In this document: piece after piece, positions 16,724-25,310 of the stretch | How the letters are laid out: each line of letters opens with the position of its first letter | How positions within the stretch are numbered: the first letter of the stretch is position 1 | Assembly: GCA_035695105.1 (NCBI GenBank) | Contig: DASSEV010000053.1 | Span: 1-64,000 of the forward strand | DNA length: 64,000 bases | Reading direction: 5' to 3' | From: JAICYJ01 sp035695105 | Lineage (GTDB): Bacteria > Actinomycetota > Thermoleophilia > Gaiellales > JAICJC01 | The notes under the pieces: generated by a model | The model's database searches: none | The model's input: only the letters and a program-made list of their open reading frames with translations | What the model was told of the DNA's origin: nothing | Program-made: the position numbers and the translations under genes

Positions 16724-16729
16724 GATACT
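16724..16729 (+). promoter_or_regulatory. -10 element GATACT of marR, leaderless
   Basis: GATACT ends six bases before the marR ATG, the same spacing as at other genes in the window, and no Shine-Dalgarno is present. The mRNA probably starts at the ATG. Confidence 0.5.
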
Positions 16730-16747
16730 AGCTCTATGTCAGAGCTA
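16729..16747. promoter_or_regulatory. Inverted repeat over the marR start codon
   Basis: TAGCTCT (16729-16735) and AGAGCTA (16741-16747) form a perfect 7-bp repeat around the five bases ATGTC that contain the start codon. It may be an autoregulatory operator at the transcription start, or a small hairpin at the 5' end of a leaderless mRNA. Confidence 0.45.
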
Positions 16748-17209
16748 TTCGCAAGGGGCGATTTTCCCGACGAGTTCGCCGACCAGCTGGGAGCGGCGAT
16801 CAGCGCCCTTCGCCGCGAGCTCGTGCGTCGGACGGCCGCGGCCTGGTCGGCCGGCGAGCTCTCTCCTGCCCAGGTGGAGCTGCTGCTGGCAGTGGAGCGT
16901 CGCCCGGGGGTCAGCGTCCGCGAGCTCGCGGACCGCCTGAACCTCGCGCCCAACACGGTCAGCACCCTCGTTCGCCAGCTGACCGGACGGGGCCTGCTGG
17001 TGCGCGAGAAGGACGAGACGGACGGCCGGGTGGTACGGCTCACGATCAGCCCGGACGCGCAGCGCCGCTTCGCCGAGTGGCGCTCCGCCCGGGCACACGT
17101 GCTCGAGGAGGCGCTGACGCAGCTCGGCTCGTCCGACAGGCGAGCGCTCGCATCGGCGCTGCCTGCCCTGAGAACGCTGATCGAGCAGCTGGCCGCCTCC
17201 CAGGCCTGA
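16736..17209 (+). CDS. MarR-family transcriptional regulator
   Basis: A 157-residue winged helix-turn-helix regulator. The DNA-binding part is VSVRELADRLNLAPNTVSTLVRQLTGRGLLVREKDETDGRVVRLTIS (shown here in parts: ELADRLNLAPNTVSTLVRQL, then wing DETDGRVVRL), which is the classic MarR wHTH. It is divergent from the cupredoxin/oxidase operon and shares its 100-bp control region with two inverted repeats, so it is a likely regulator of respiratory genes and of itself. No ligand-sensing cysteine is evident. Confidence 0.88.
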   Translation: MSELFARGDFPDEFADQLGAAISALRRELVRRTAAAWSAGELSPAQVELLLAVERRPGVSVRELADRLNLAPNTVSTLVRQLTGRGLLVREKDETDGRVVRLTISPDAQRRFAEWRSARAHVLEEALTQLGSSDRRALASALPALRTLIEQLAASQA

Positions 17210-17277
17210 ACGGCGCACTTGACGGGGTATGTGCGAACCGTTACGTTCGCGGCGTCCACGCGACTCAGGGGGAGTCA

Positions 17278-18651
17278 ATGCGCCGGCTGTCGAGCGTCTG
17301 CACCGTCCTCGTCCTGCTCTGCCTCGCGGCTGTCCAGTCCGCCGCCGCGGCGCCCAGCTCGCCGCCCACCGGCCCGATCCGGCTCGGGTACTGCGGTGGG
17401 GACGACTGGGAGCCGGCGTTCGCCGTGCAGGGCAGCTACGTCTACGACGTGATCACGCATTACGTCGGCGACACCACCTGCGACCCCGCGGCGGGTAATC
17501 CGCAGGCGATCTACATCCAGGTGTCGACTGATGGCGGCCGCACCTTCGGCACGCCGCACGCGGTCTGGAACGCGCCGGTCAACGGCATCTCCTATCCCGA
17601 ACAGGCCGACCCGGCGATCGCAGTTGACGCGTTCGGCAACGTGTACGTCACCTTCCTTGGACTGGGCGTGAACGGCGGCCACAGCGACATCATCGCGGCC
17701 CGCTCGAGCAATCACGGGGCAAGCTTCGCATCCGCCACCCAGGTGAACTCGAAGGACTGCAAGAACTGCGATCACGAGAAGATCGTCGTCAGCGGAGGCA
17801 ACATCTACGTCGCCTACTCGCAGGCGCAGTATCACTTCATCGCCATCTCGCGCGACCAGGGGGCCACCTGGACGCAGGCCACCGTCGATACGACCGACGT
17901 GGTCGGATTCGCCGAGGCCGGCGTCGTCGACTCCGCGGGCAACGTCTACTTCGCCTGGGCGGACTGCCAGTCATCGAACTGCACCGGCGTTCCGGCGGCC
18001 GACTATCGGGTGTCGAAGACGCTGCCGGGCACATTGACCACGACGTTCACCAACGTGGCGACCGGCGTGCAGGGGCCCGATTGCCCGTTCTCGTCGTGTG
18101 GCTTCGCCTTCTTCGGGAACCAGGACAGCCTGGGCATCGACGCAGCCGGGAACCTCTACCTGGCATGGCAGCAGGGACAGAGCTCCACGACCCGCAAGAG
18201 CCCGCCGATCGTCAACCTTTCGCGATCGACCGACGGCGGCAGGACGTGGACGTTCGTCGGCCGAGCCGACGACAAGAACGCTTCCGGCTGCGCGTCGTCC
18301 GCGTGCTACGCGCTGTTCCCGACGGTGCTGGGCGGCGCCGCGAACACCGTCTACCTGGCATGGATGGACGACCGCAACGGCAGCCCGATCGACCACAAGA
18401 ACGGCTGGAACGTCTGGCTGCGCACGTCCACCACCGGTGGAACGACGTGGACGGCCCCGTCGCAGCGCATGTCGGCGTACGACCCGTCGCAGACGCAGTC
18501 GCAGCCGAGCGGGTTCCTCTTCCCGTACGGCGACTACTTCGGCCTGGCGATGAACAGCTGCGGCTCCCCGATGCTGACGTGGGGTGAGGGCCACAGCTGG
18601 GTGGGCGGTGCGTCTGCGCCCGGCCACATCGAGTTCCGGACGCTCTGCTGA
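17278..18651 (+). CDS. Secreted sialidase-like (BNR/Asp-box) protein
   Basis: A 457-residue exported protein with a signal peptide (MRRLSSVCTVLVLLCLAAV, cleavage near residue 27). It has at least four Asp-box/BNR repeats: STDGGRTFG, SRDQGATWT, STDGGRTWTF and TTGGTTWTAP, marking a sialidase-type six-bladed propeller. The arginine triad of true sialidases is not obvious from reading, so enzymatic activity is unsure. Several cysteine pairs (for example CKNC, CQSSNC, CASSAC) suggest disulfides. ATG at 17278 has GGGGGAG upstream; the frame is open further upstream but overlaps marR. Confidence 0.78.
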   Translation: MRRLSSVCTVLVLLCLAAVQSAAAAPSSPPTGPIRLGYCGGDDWEPAFAVQGSYVYDVITHYVGDTTCDPAAGNPQAIYIQVSTDGGRTFGTPHAVWNAPVNGISYPEQADPAIAVDAFGNVYVTFLGLGVNGGHSDIIAARSSNHGASFASATQVNSKDCKNCDHEKIVVSGGNIYVAYSQAQYHFIAISRDQGATWTQATVDTTDVVGFAEAGVVDSAGNVYFAWADCQSSNCTGVPAADYRVSKTLPGTLTTTFTNVATGVQGPDCPFSSCGFAFFGNQDSLGIDAAGNLYLAWQQGQSSTTRKSPPIVNLSRSTDGGRTWTFVGRADDKNASGCASSACYALFPTVLGGAANTVYLAWMDDRNGSPIDHKNGWNVWLRTSTTGGTTWTAPSQRMSAYDPSQTQSQPSGFLFPYGDYFGLAMNSCGSPMLTWGEGHSWVGGASAPGHIEFRTLC

Positions 18652-18661
18652 GCGATGGCAC

Positions 18662-18691
18662 GCCGGTGGGGAGCGTCGCCTCCCCGCCGGC
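18662..18691. terminator. Bidirectional terminator hairpin
   Basis: GCCGGTGGGGA (18662-18672) pairs with 18681-18691 with a single T:G pair and an 8-nt loop. It lies 10 bases after the sialidase-like stop and 12 bases before the end of the convergent gene. Confidence 0.65.
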
Positions 18692-18703
18692 AGCCGGGCT
18701 CAC

Positions 18704-19054
18704 CTAGGACTGGTCGCCGGTCTGCAGGAAGGACGCGATCGCGCCGGCGGAGCCGGCCACAACGATCACGGCCCATGCCTCAAGCACGACGTCGATCACC
18801 CGGCCGGCCGGCGTGATCGGGTTCTGCATCGCCGAAGACACGGTCAGCAGCTGGGTGACGGTGAAGAACGCCGCCTGCCCGACCGTGTGCACCTGCGTTC
18901 CCTTGGCATGGCGCTCGGCGAAGTACACGGCGATCGTGCCGAGGACGGTCACAACGAGCGTCGCCATGACGACCAGCAGCATGCGTGCCAGGAGGCGCCG
19001 GTGGCGCTCCTCGACCGTTGTCAGCCGTGTCAGCTCCTCGCCGAGCAGACTCAT
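18704..19054 (-). CDS. Two-helix pore-like membrane protein with altered selectivity filter
   Basis: A 116-residue membrane protein with one helix at ~22-45, a re-entrant-type segment at ~58-72 and a second helix at ~84-110. The layout and phrases (FFTVTQLLTV, then NPITPAGRVIDVVLEAWAVIVVAG) match the Ion_trans_2 potassium channel domain, but at the place of the TVGYGD filter it has TVSSAMQN (residues 71-78). Potassium selectivity through the usual filter is therefore not expected. The N-terminal 20 residues form a short charged helix. It could be a degenerate channel, a subunit, or a sensor. No RCK domain is fused or adjacent. Confidence 0.6.
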   Translation of the reverse strand: MSLLGEELTRLTTVEERHRRLLARMLLVVMATLVVTVLGTIAVYFAERHAKGTQVHTVGQAAFFTVTQLLTVSSAMQNPITPAGRVIDVVLEAWAVIVVAGSAGAIASFLQTGDQS

Positions 19055-19179
19055 GCTGAGAGGTTCGACGCGCTCCCAGCACGGCCTCCCCGCTGTGCGC
19101 GGCGACGTGTGGACACCCCGTCCGCCGGGTGCGGATACCCGTACGGCGCTCGTGCCTCCGGCGGCCTACGGTGCCTGTG

Positions 19180-20862
19180 ATGAGCTTTCCCGTCATCATC
19201 GCCGTGGACGACGATCACACCGTGCTGGCCTCCGTCGAGGCGCAGCTCGCGGAGCGCTATGCGGCCCGGTACCGCATCCAGTGCCCGGCTGACGCCGAGG
19301 CCGCGGCCGAGCTGCTCGACCGGCTGGCCGAGCGCGGCGACGACGTCGCCCTGTTCCTGGTCGGTCACTCCGTGTACGAGCGCACCGGCGGGTCGCTCTT
19401 CGACCGGGCCCGCCGCCTGCACCCGCAGGCGAAGCGAGCTCTGCTGGTGCCGCCGAACGTCTGGGTCGACGCCGCGCGGGCCGATCTGATCCGGGCGGCC
19501 ATGGCGCTCGGTCGCATCGACCACTTCCTGCTCGAGGCGGGACCGGCGCCGGACGAGGTGTTCCACGAGGCGATCTCGAGCTTCCTGCTCGAGTGGGCGC
19601 GGGAGCGGCGCCTCGTTCCCGACACGGTCACGGTGGTAGGGGAGGAGTGGTCGGGCAGGTCCTATGAGATTCGCTCGGTGCTCGAGCAGTGCGCTGTATC
19701 GCATGACTTCTGCCTGGCCGACTCCGACCGCGGGAAGGAGCTGCTGGCCAAGGCCGGCCCCGAAGCGAGGCTGCCGCTGATGGTGCTCCCGGACGGCAGC
19801 AGCATCAGCGATCCGACGGACGCCCAGATGGCCGCGGTGGCCGGCGCGCCCGAGGACGTCGGCAAGAAGACCTACGATTTGCTGATCGTGGGCGCGGGGC
19901 CCGCGGGATTGTCCGCGGCCGTATACGGCGCGTCCGAAGGGCTGCGCGTGCTCGTGGTCGACAGCGGCGGGATCGGCGGGCAGGCGCGCTCGAGCTCGCT
20001 GATCCGCAACTACCTCGGCTTCGCGCGCGGCGTCAGCGGCGGGCGCCTGGCGCAGCAGGCCTATGAGCAGGCGTCGCTGTTCGGCGCCGACTTCCTCTTC
20101 TTCCATCGCGCCTCGGAGCTCGTCCTGGGGGAGGCGGGCGTGATGACGCTTCGGATCGTCGATGGCCCCAGCGTGTCGGCGCGGGCCGTGATCCTCGCCA
20201 CCGGGGCGAGCTACCGGCGGCTGGGCATCCCCTCGCTCGAGTCGCTGATCGGCGCCGGCGTCTTCTACGGCGGCCCGGTGTCGGAGGCTCCGACGCTGGC
20301 GGGGAAGGACGTGTTCGTCGTCGGCGGTGGCAACTCGGCCGGACAGGCGGCCCTCCACCTGGCCCGGTATGCCAGGAGCGTGACGCTCGCCGTCCGCGCC
20401 AGGTCGCTGGGGACAGGCATGTCGCAGTACCTGGTGAGCGCCATCGAGGCGGCCCCTGCGATCACCGTGCGTACCGGAACGACGATCTGCGGCGGCGAGG
20501 GGGACGGGCGCCTCGAGCGGCTCGTCATCTGCGGCCCGGACGGGACGGATGAGACGGTGCCGGCCGAGGCGCTGTTCGTGCTGATCGGCGCCCGCCCGCT
20601 GACGGAGTGGCTGCCGGCCGCGATCGCACGCGACCCCCACGGCTTCCTGCTCACCGGCGACGAGGTGGGCGACGGGTGGCCGCTCGCCCGCCGGCCGTTC
20701 GCGCAGGAGACGAGTGTGCCCCGCGTGTTCGCGGCGGGAGACGCCCGGCGCGGGTCGATCAAGCGGGTTGCCGCTGCCGTGGGAGAGGGTGCCTCCGTCG
20801 TGCAGGCGGTACACCAGGTGCTGGCCACCGAGGTCGAGCCGCCCGCGGAGCGGGTGGCCTGA
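19180..20862 (+). CDS. Pseudo-receiver / glutaredoxin-like / thioredoxin-reductase-like flavoprotein
   Basis: A 560-residue protein. Residues ~3-125 align with the receiver domain of the paralogue at 25695, but the phosphorylated aspartate is replaced (G61, in LFLVGHS), the threonine position is valine (ALLVPP) and the lysine is glutamate (HFLLEAG), so it is a dead receiver. Residues ~145-215 are a glutaredoxin-like segment without cysteines (EEWSGRSYE). Residues ~228-550 are a two-domain FAD/NADPH oxidoreductase (GAGPAGLSAAVYGAS; GGGNSAGQAAL; FAAGDARRGS) of thioredoxin-reductase type, with GGPV where CxxC would be. TACGGT precedes the ATG by seven bases. Confidence 0.85.
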   Translation: MSFPVIIAVDDDHTVLASVEAQLAERYAARYRIQCPADAEAAAELLDRLAERGDDVALFLVGHSVYERTGGSLFDRARRLHPQAKRALLVPPNVWVDAARADLIRAAMALGRIDHFLLEAGPAPDEVFHEAISSFLLEWARERRLVPDTVTVVGEEWSGRSYEIRSVLEQCAVSHDFCLADSDRGKELLAKAGPEARLPLMVLPDGSSISDPTDAQMAAVAGAPEDVGKKTYDLLIVGAGPAGLSAAVYGASEGLRVLVVDSGGIGGQARSSSLIRNYLGFARGVSGGRLAQQAYEQASLFGADFLFFHRASELVLGEAGVMTLRIVDGPSVSARAVILATGASYRRLGIPSLESLIGAGVFYGGPVSEAPTLAGKDVFVVGGGNSAGQAALHLARYARSVTLAVRARSLGTGMSQYLVSAIEAAPAITVRTGTTICGGEGDGRLERLVICGPDGTDETVPAEALFVLIGARPLTEWLPAAIARDPHGFLLTGDEVGDGWPLARRPFAQETSVPRVFAAGDARRGSIKRVAAAVGEGASVVQAVHQVLATEVEPPAERVA

Positions 20863-20871
20863 CCGCCGCCG

Positions 20872-22554
20872 TTAGGCCGGCTGGGCTTCGGAGCCCGCGG
20901 CGTCCTCCTGCCGGTCGCGCAGGAACTGATGGACGAAGGCGATCGCCATACTGCCCTCCCCAACCGCGGATGCGACGCGCTTCACGGGGCTGAGGCGGAC
21001 GTCACCGCAGGCGAACACCCCGGGTGCGCTCGTCTCCAGAAGATAGGGATCCCGGTCGAGCGGCCACCTGCCGCTCGTCCCCGCGTCGGCGCCCGTCAGC
21101 ACGTAACCCTTTGCGTCGAGCGCGATCTCGGGCGGGAGCCATGCGGTCTCCGCGTCGGCGCCGATGAACATGAACAGGCCGCCGGACTCCACCCGATCGA
21201 CGTCGTCCGAGCCTCGCGTCCGGACGTCGATCGTCTCCAGCGATCGTTCCCCATGCACGGCGGCCACCTCGGTCCCGAACCGCGCGGTGATGTTCGACCG
21301 CCGCTCGATCTGATCGACGAGGTAGCGCGACATGCTCTTGTCGAGCGACGTGCCGCGGCAGAGGATGGTGACGCTGCGTGCGTGGGTGGAGAAGAAGAGC
21401 GCGGCTTGGCCGGCCGAGTTCCCGGCGCCGACGATGTGCACGTCGAGCCCGTGGGTGTTCGGCGCCTCGCTGCGCGCGGCGCCGTAGAACACGCCCTTGC
21501 CGACCAGCCGGTCGAACCCCTCGATCGGAAGCTGCCGCCACGACACTCCGCAGGCGATGATGACCGTCGCGGCATCGATCACGTCGCCGCCGTCCAGGTA
21601 GACGCGCCGGGTTTCCGCGTCGATCCTCGTGATCGACCGCGTGACCAGGATCTCGGCACCGAGCCTGCGCGCCTGCTGGAGCGCACGGCTGGCCAGCTCG
21701 TCGCCGGAGACGCCGGAGGGAAAGCCGAGGTAGTTCTCGATACGCGATGAGGTGCCCGCCTGCCCGCCGGGGGCCTCACGCTCGACGACGATCGTTCGAA
21801 GCCCCTCGGACGCTCCGTACACCGCGGCCGCGAGACCAGCCGGCCCGGCCCCGACCACGACCGTGTCATAGGCCGTGCCGCGCGGCTCGCGGTCGAGCCC
21901 GAGCAGCTCGGCGACACGGCTCAGCTGCGGCTGGACGACGGTCTTTCCGCCGACGACCCGGATGACCGGGCAGTCGTCGTCCGCGGGCAGCTGGTCGCCC
22001 CATTCCTCAGCGGCCCCGGGGGACCCGGGCTTGATCCAGTGGAACGACACCTGATTTCGGTCGAGGAACCGGCGCAGGTCGGTGCACGCGGTGTTCCACT
22101 GCGGGCCGTAGACGATGGCGCGTGGGGGAGGCGGTTCGGCGGCGATGCCCTGGAGGCCTTCGATGCGTTTGCGGGCGCCCTGCCCGAGCGCCGCCGCCAC
22201 GCCCGGCACCATCGCTGCGATGGCGTGGTACTCCTGCGGGCCCAGGCGCATCAGCCGCGTCGGCTCCGCCGCCCGAAAGCCGAAGGGGTAGGTGGTCGCG
22301 AGCGCGATCGGCACCTCGCCGATCAGCTCTCCGGCGCCGCGCCCCCCGACCACCCGCTCGAGGCCGTCGACGACGTCGACCGTCTCGAGGCGGCCCTCGA
22401 GCACGGCGAACAGCGCACGCGGGTCGCCGGCGTGAACCGCGTACTCGCCGGTCTCGAGACGGATGTCCGCCGCCAGCTGCGAGACCCGCAGGCACTCATC
22501 CAGCGAGAGCTCGGCGAACAGGGGGATCGCTGCGATTTCCTTCGCACTGACCAT
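20872..22554 (-). CDS. cNMP-binding / glutaredoxin-like / thioredoxin-reductase-like flavoprotein
   Basis: A 560-residue paralogue of the neighbouring flavoprotein with another sensory input. Residues ~8-130 are a cyclic-nucleotide-binding (Crp-type) barrel (IPLFAELSLDECL, AGELIGEVPIA). Residues ~145-215 are glutaredoxin-like with a single cysteine in WNTACTD rather than CxxC. Residues ~228-550 are the FAD/NADPH oxidoreductase (GAGPAGLAAAVYGASEGL; GAGNSAGQAAL; FACGDVRLSPVKRVASAVGEG), with GAAR in place of the redox-active CxxC. It converges on the preceding gene with nine bases between stops. It is annotated in related genomes as cNMP-domain thioredoxin-disulfide reductase, but the missing cysteines argue against that activity. 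Confidence 0.85.
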   Translation of the reverse strand: MVSAKEIAAIPLFAELSLDECLRVSQLAADIRLETGEYAVHAGDPRALFAVLEGRLETVDVVDGLERVVGGRGAGELIGEVPIALATTYPFGFRAAEPTRLMRLGPQEYHAIAAMVPGVAAALGQGARKRIEGLQGIAAEPPPPRAIVYGPQWNTACTDLRRFLDRNQVSFHWIKPGSPGAAEEWGDQLPADDDCPVIRVVGGKTVVQPQLSRVAELLGLDREPRGTAYDTVVVGAGPAGLAAAVYGASEGLRTIVVEREAPGGQAGTSSRIENYLGFPSGVSGDELASRALQQARRLGAEILVTRSITRIDAETRRVYLDGGDVIDAATVIIACGVSWRQLPIEGFDRLVGKGVFYGAARSEAPNTHGLDVHIVGAGNSAGQAALFFSTHARSVTILCRGTSLDKSMSRYLVDQIERRSNITARFGTEVAAVHGERSLETIDVRTRGSDDVDRVESGGLFMFIGADAETAWLPPEIALDAKGYVLTGADAGTSGRWPLDRDPYLLETSAPGVFACGDVRLSPVKRVASAVGEGSMAIAFVHQFLRDRQEDAAGSEAQPA

Positions 22555-22563
22555 GGCGAGACC

Positions 22564-23175
22564 CTAGAGGAACCCGCCGACCAGGTGGAAGATCGCCGTT
22601 CCGAGCGTCAGGATCAGGGCAATGCCGATGGCGCCCAGCGCGAGCCCGATGCCGAGCACGACGACGTCGCGCAGCACGATCGACAGGCTGACCACGACGG
22701 CTCCGAGAGAAGGGAGCGTGTCCAGCCCGGAGAATGGGGGCGCCAGCGCGGCGGCGACGGCGAAGGCCATCAGCGCGAGGCCGAGCAGCCGCATCGTCGC
22801 GCCCCGATCGAACAGCCACGTGCCGCGGGGCTTCGAGATCCGTTCCACCCGGCCGATCCAGCGCGCGACGACCGGGATAGCCCTGTCGGTCGTCAGCGAC
22901 CCGAGCTGGCGGCGTTTGAAGCGGTCGGGGAGCCATACCGATCGGCGCCCGATCACCATCTGCGCGGCGAGCAGCACGGTGATCAGCTCGAACACGTGGG
23001 TGACCCCGCCGGTGGGGAGCGGCAGCGCCGGCAGCAGCATCAGCATCATGATGTTGACCGCGAAGCCCTCCTCCGCGAAGCGGTCGTTCATGGCGCCGAG
23101 CGTCTTCGGCTCGTCGCTGCGCAGCCAGGCGACCACCTCCTCGCTGAACGGCTGCCCTGAGTGTGTCTCCGCCAC
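22564..23175 (-). CDS. ExoD-family membrane protein
   Basis: A 203-residue inner-membrane protein of the ExoD family, linked to exopolysaccharide production in rhizobia; the molecular role is unknown. Family features are the N-terminal soluble part (LGAMNDRFAEEGFAVNIMMLMLLPALPLPTGG contains the conserved LPxP-type hydrophobic stretch, given here only as landmark residues LPALPLPTGG), a central basic loop (DRFKRRQL) and three C-terminal helices ending at the last residue. I use the GTG at 23175, since everything upstream in frame is basic and non-typical. It lies nine bases after the cNMP flavoprotein start on the same strand and is transcribed before it. Confidence 0.75.
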   Translation of the reverse strand: MAETHSGQPFSEEVVAWLRSDEPKTLGAMNDRFAEEGFAVNIMMLMLLPALPLPTGGVTHVFELITVLLAAQMVIGRRSVWLPDRFKRRQLGSLTTDRAIPVVARWIGRVERISKPRGTWLFDRGATMRLLGLALMAFAVAAALAPPFSGLDTLPSLGAVVVSLSIVLRDVVVLGIGLALGAIGIALILTLGTAIFHLVGGFL

Positions 23176-23304
23176 AGCGGCATTGTTATCGAGCAGCGCT
23201 GAGTGCGCGTCGCGGCGCCTTGACGGCCGGTGCCCCCGCGGTCTTCCGAAGCGAGCGCGGCCCTGCCATCGCGGCATCGCGCCGCTGCCGGTAGCGTGCC
23301 CTCC

Positions 23305-24165
23305 ATGCGCATCGCCACCTGGAACGTCAACTCGCTGAAGCAGCGCGTCCCACGGCTGCTGCCGTGGCTGGACGAGCGCTCGCCCGACGTGGTGTGCCTG
23401 CAGGAGACCAAGCTGGCCGACGACGCCTGGGCCGAGGTGATCGGCGATCAGCTGCACACGCGTGGGTACGAGGTGGTGGCCCACGGGGAGGCGGCCTGGA
23501 ACGGGGTTGCGATCCTGTCGCGTGTGGGGTTAGAGGATGTGGTCTCGGGCCTGGCCGATGCGCCCGGGTTCCCGCATCCCGAGGCGCGGGCGGTCGCCGC
23601 AACCTGCGGGGGCCTACGTGTGTTCTCGGTCTACGTCCCCAACGGTCGGTCGCCGGAGAGCGACCACTACCGCTACAAGCTGCGGTGGCTGGCCGCGCTG
23701 CGGGATGTGGTCGCCGCCGATCCGGAAGCGGCGGTCGTCTGCGGCGACATGAACATCGCGCCGGCGGACGAGGATGTCTTCGACCCGGCCGCGTACGCGG
23801 GGCACACGCACGTGACGCCCGCCGAGCGGGCGGCGCTCGCGGATCTGCAGGCGCTCGGTCTTCACGACGTCGTCCGCGAGCACTGGCCGGGCCGGCGCGT
23901 GTTCAGCTATTGGGACTACCGGGCCGGCATGTTCCACCAGGACCTGGGGATGCGGATCGACCTGATCCTCGCCGGTGGCCCGGTGGCCCGGCGGGTCGAG
24001 GCGGCCTGGATCGACCGCAAGGCGCGCAAGGGCAGCGGGCCGAGTGACCACGCCCCGGTGATCGTCGACCTCGACGAGGCGCCCGATGGCGACATCGGGC
24101 CGGTGGTGCCGCCGCCGTCGAATCCTGTGACCACGCGCGGCGGGAAGAAGCTGCCCCAGGCGTAG
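23305..24165 (+). CDS. xth: Exodeoxyribonuclease III
   Basis: A 286-residue AP endonuclease/exonuclease III that cleaves DNA at abasic sites and trims 3' ends. All motifs of the endonuclease/exonuclease/phosphatase fold are there: TWNVNSLKQR at the N-terminus, LQETKL with the metal-binding glutamate, the YVPNGR loop, GDMNIAP, and the final SDHAPVIVDL with the catalytic aspartate-histidine pair. Full length for the family plus a short glycine-proline tail. TAGCGT lies seven bases upstream of the ATG, another probable leaderless start. Confidence 0.95.
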   Translation: MRIATWNVNSLKQRVPRLLPWLDERSPDVVCLQETKLADDAWAEVIGDQLHTRGYEVVAHGEAAWNGVAILSRVGLEDVVSGLADAPGFPHPEARAVAATCGGLRVFSVYVPNGRSPESDHYRYKLRWLAALRDVVAADPEAAVVCGDMNIAPADEDVFDPAAYAGHTHVTPAERAALADLQALGLHDVVREHWPGRRVFSYWDYRAGMFHQDLGMRIDLILAGGPVARRVEAAWIDRKARKGSGPSDHAPVIVDLDEAPDGDIGPVVPPPSNPVTTRGGKKLPQA

Positions 24166-24392
24166 GGGCCGGCGCCCTCGCAGGCACCGTCCCTGAACCG
24201 GTGGGGCCACGACACCACGCCGATCAGGATGGACAGCACGACGGTGATCGCGGAGATCCCGAGCGGTCATCGACGCGTACGGGCGGGCCTCGTGGTGCCC
24301 GGCGACGCGCGGGCCTGACGGTTCCCGGAAACCGAGTCGCCCCCACATCGGTACCACCCTGCGGCGACGACGACCGAACCGAAGGAACGGAC

Positions 24393-25025
24393 ATGAGCAA
24401 GGATCAGCGGCAGGGCATGACGCGGCGCGGAGCGCTGGCGACCATCACGGTGGGGCTGGGAGCAGCGATCGGCGGGGTGATCGCCGTGCCGGTGGCCGGC
24501 TATGTGGCCGCGCCGGCGACGGAGGAGGAGACGTTTCGGCCCGTCGCGCTGGGGCCGCTCCGCGAGTTCACCGGCGAGCAGGGGTTCCATCCGACGGCCG
24601 CGCCGTTCGTGGAGGATCCGGCGCAGCCGCTGACCTCGCGACAGCTGGCCTACGTGCACCACACCGGAGGCCGATCCCACGACTGGCTGGCGGCGGACGC
24701 GATGTTCGTCGTGTTCTCGAACCGTTGCACCCACGTCGGCTGCCCGGCGCAGGCGACCGGTGCCGGGTTCTCCTGTCCGTGCCACGGCAGCCAGTTCGAC
24801 GAACGCGGCGCCCGGATCGCCGGCCCGGCCGTGCGCCCGCTCGACCGGTTCCAGTGGGAGATCCGGGCGGAGCAGCTCTGGCTCACGCAGCGCTGGAGCG
24901 TCCTCATCGACGGGGCGCGGGTGGCCTACTTTCCGGTGAAGGCGCCGGGCCAGCCGCTGACCGGCCAGGTGCCGGCGGCCGATGCGCTGTACCCCGCCGT
25001 CACGTACCGCTCGGCAGGCGGGTAG
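24393..25025 (+). CDS. Rieske iron-sulfur protein, orphan
   Basis: A 210-residue protein with a twin-arginine-like N-terminus (TRRGALAT) and one membrane anchor (~13-38), then a Rieske [2Fe-2S] domain. Ligands are C112 and H114 in CTHVGC and C128 and H131 in CPCHGSQF; the extra cysteines C117 and C130 form the usual disulfide. This is like the Rieske subunit of bc complexes, but no cytochrome b or c1 gene is near. The protein has an insertion after the anchor (GPLREFTGEQGF). It may serve a bc complex encoded elsewhere or another membrane electron chain. A good ribosome site (GAAGGA) precedes the ATG. Confidence 0.9.
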   Translation: MSKDQRQGMTRRGALATITVGLGAAIGGVIAVPVAGYVAAPATEEETFRPVALGPLREFTGEQGFHPTAAPFVEDPAQPLTSRQLAYVHHTGGRSHDWLAADAMFVVFSNRCTHVGCPAQATGAGFSCPCHGSQFDERGARIAGPAVRPLDRFQWEIRAEQLWLTQRWSVLIDGARVAYFPVKAPGQPLTGQVPAADALYPAVTYRSAGG

Positions 25026-25162
25026 GACCTCCCGGCGGCTCGACGCCGGACGACGGACGGCATCGCATGGGGAACGCAGCCGGGAGGCCCGGTTCATGCT
25101 CGCCCTTCGGCACCCCGGCCGCATGCGGGTTTGCACGGATCCGCCCCGCGGACACCCACGAA

Positions 25163-25191
25163 CCGTCACAGCTCCGTCACGGCACCGTCAA
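25163..25191 (+). repeat. Three direct repeats CCGTCAC with 11-bp period
   Basis: CCGTCAC at 25163-25169 and 25174-25180 and CCGTCAA at 25185-25191 are spaced exactly 11 bp, one helical turn. Such head-to-tail arrays are typical of OmpR/PhoB- or SARP-type winged-helix activators just upstream of a -35 region. Confidence 0.55.
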
Positions 25192-25212
25192 ACCGGTCCG
25201 GCCGGTCTTTGA

Positions 25213-25227
25213 CTCCAATAATTGGGT
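25213..25227. promoter_or_regulatory. AT-rich palindromic element, copy 1
   Basis: CTCCAATAATTGGGT, with the perfect palindrome CCAATAATTGG at 25215-25225. An AT-rich palindrome is striking in DNA of this GC content. Copy 2 lies 98 bp downstream. Confidence 0.6.
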
Positions 25228-25310
25228 TCGGAAGCCGTCCCGCTCAACCACGCGGGGAACCTGTGACGATTGTGTGCCGATTGCGCAACGCCCACACGAC
25301 AGGAGTTGGT

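Noticed and set aside
18662..18691. Hairpin as possible riboswitch or sRNA
   Set aside because: Position between two convergent stop codons is explained by transcription termination.
24166..24392. Possible short minus-strand membrane peptide before the Rieske gene
   Set aside because: A 12-residue hydrophobic stretch runs into the exonuclease gene shadow with no start signal.
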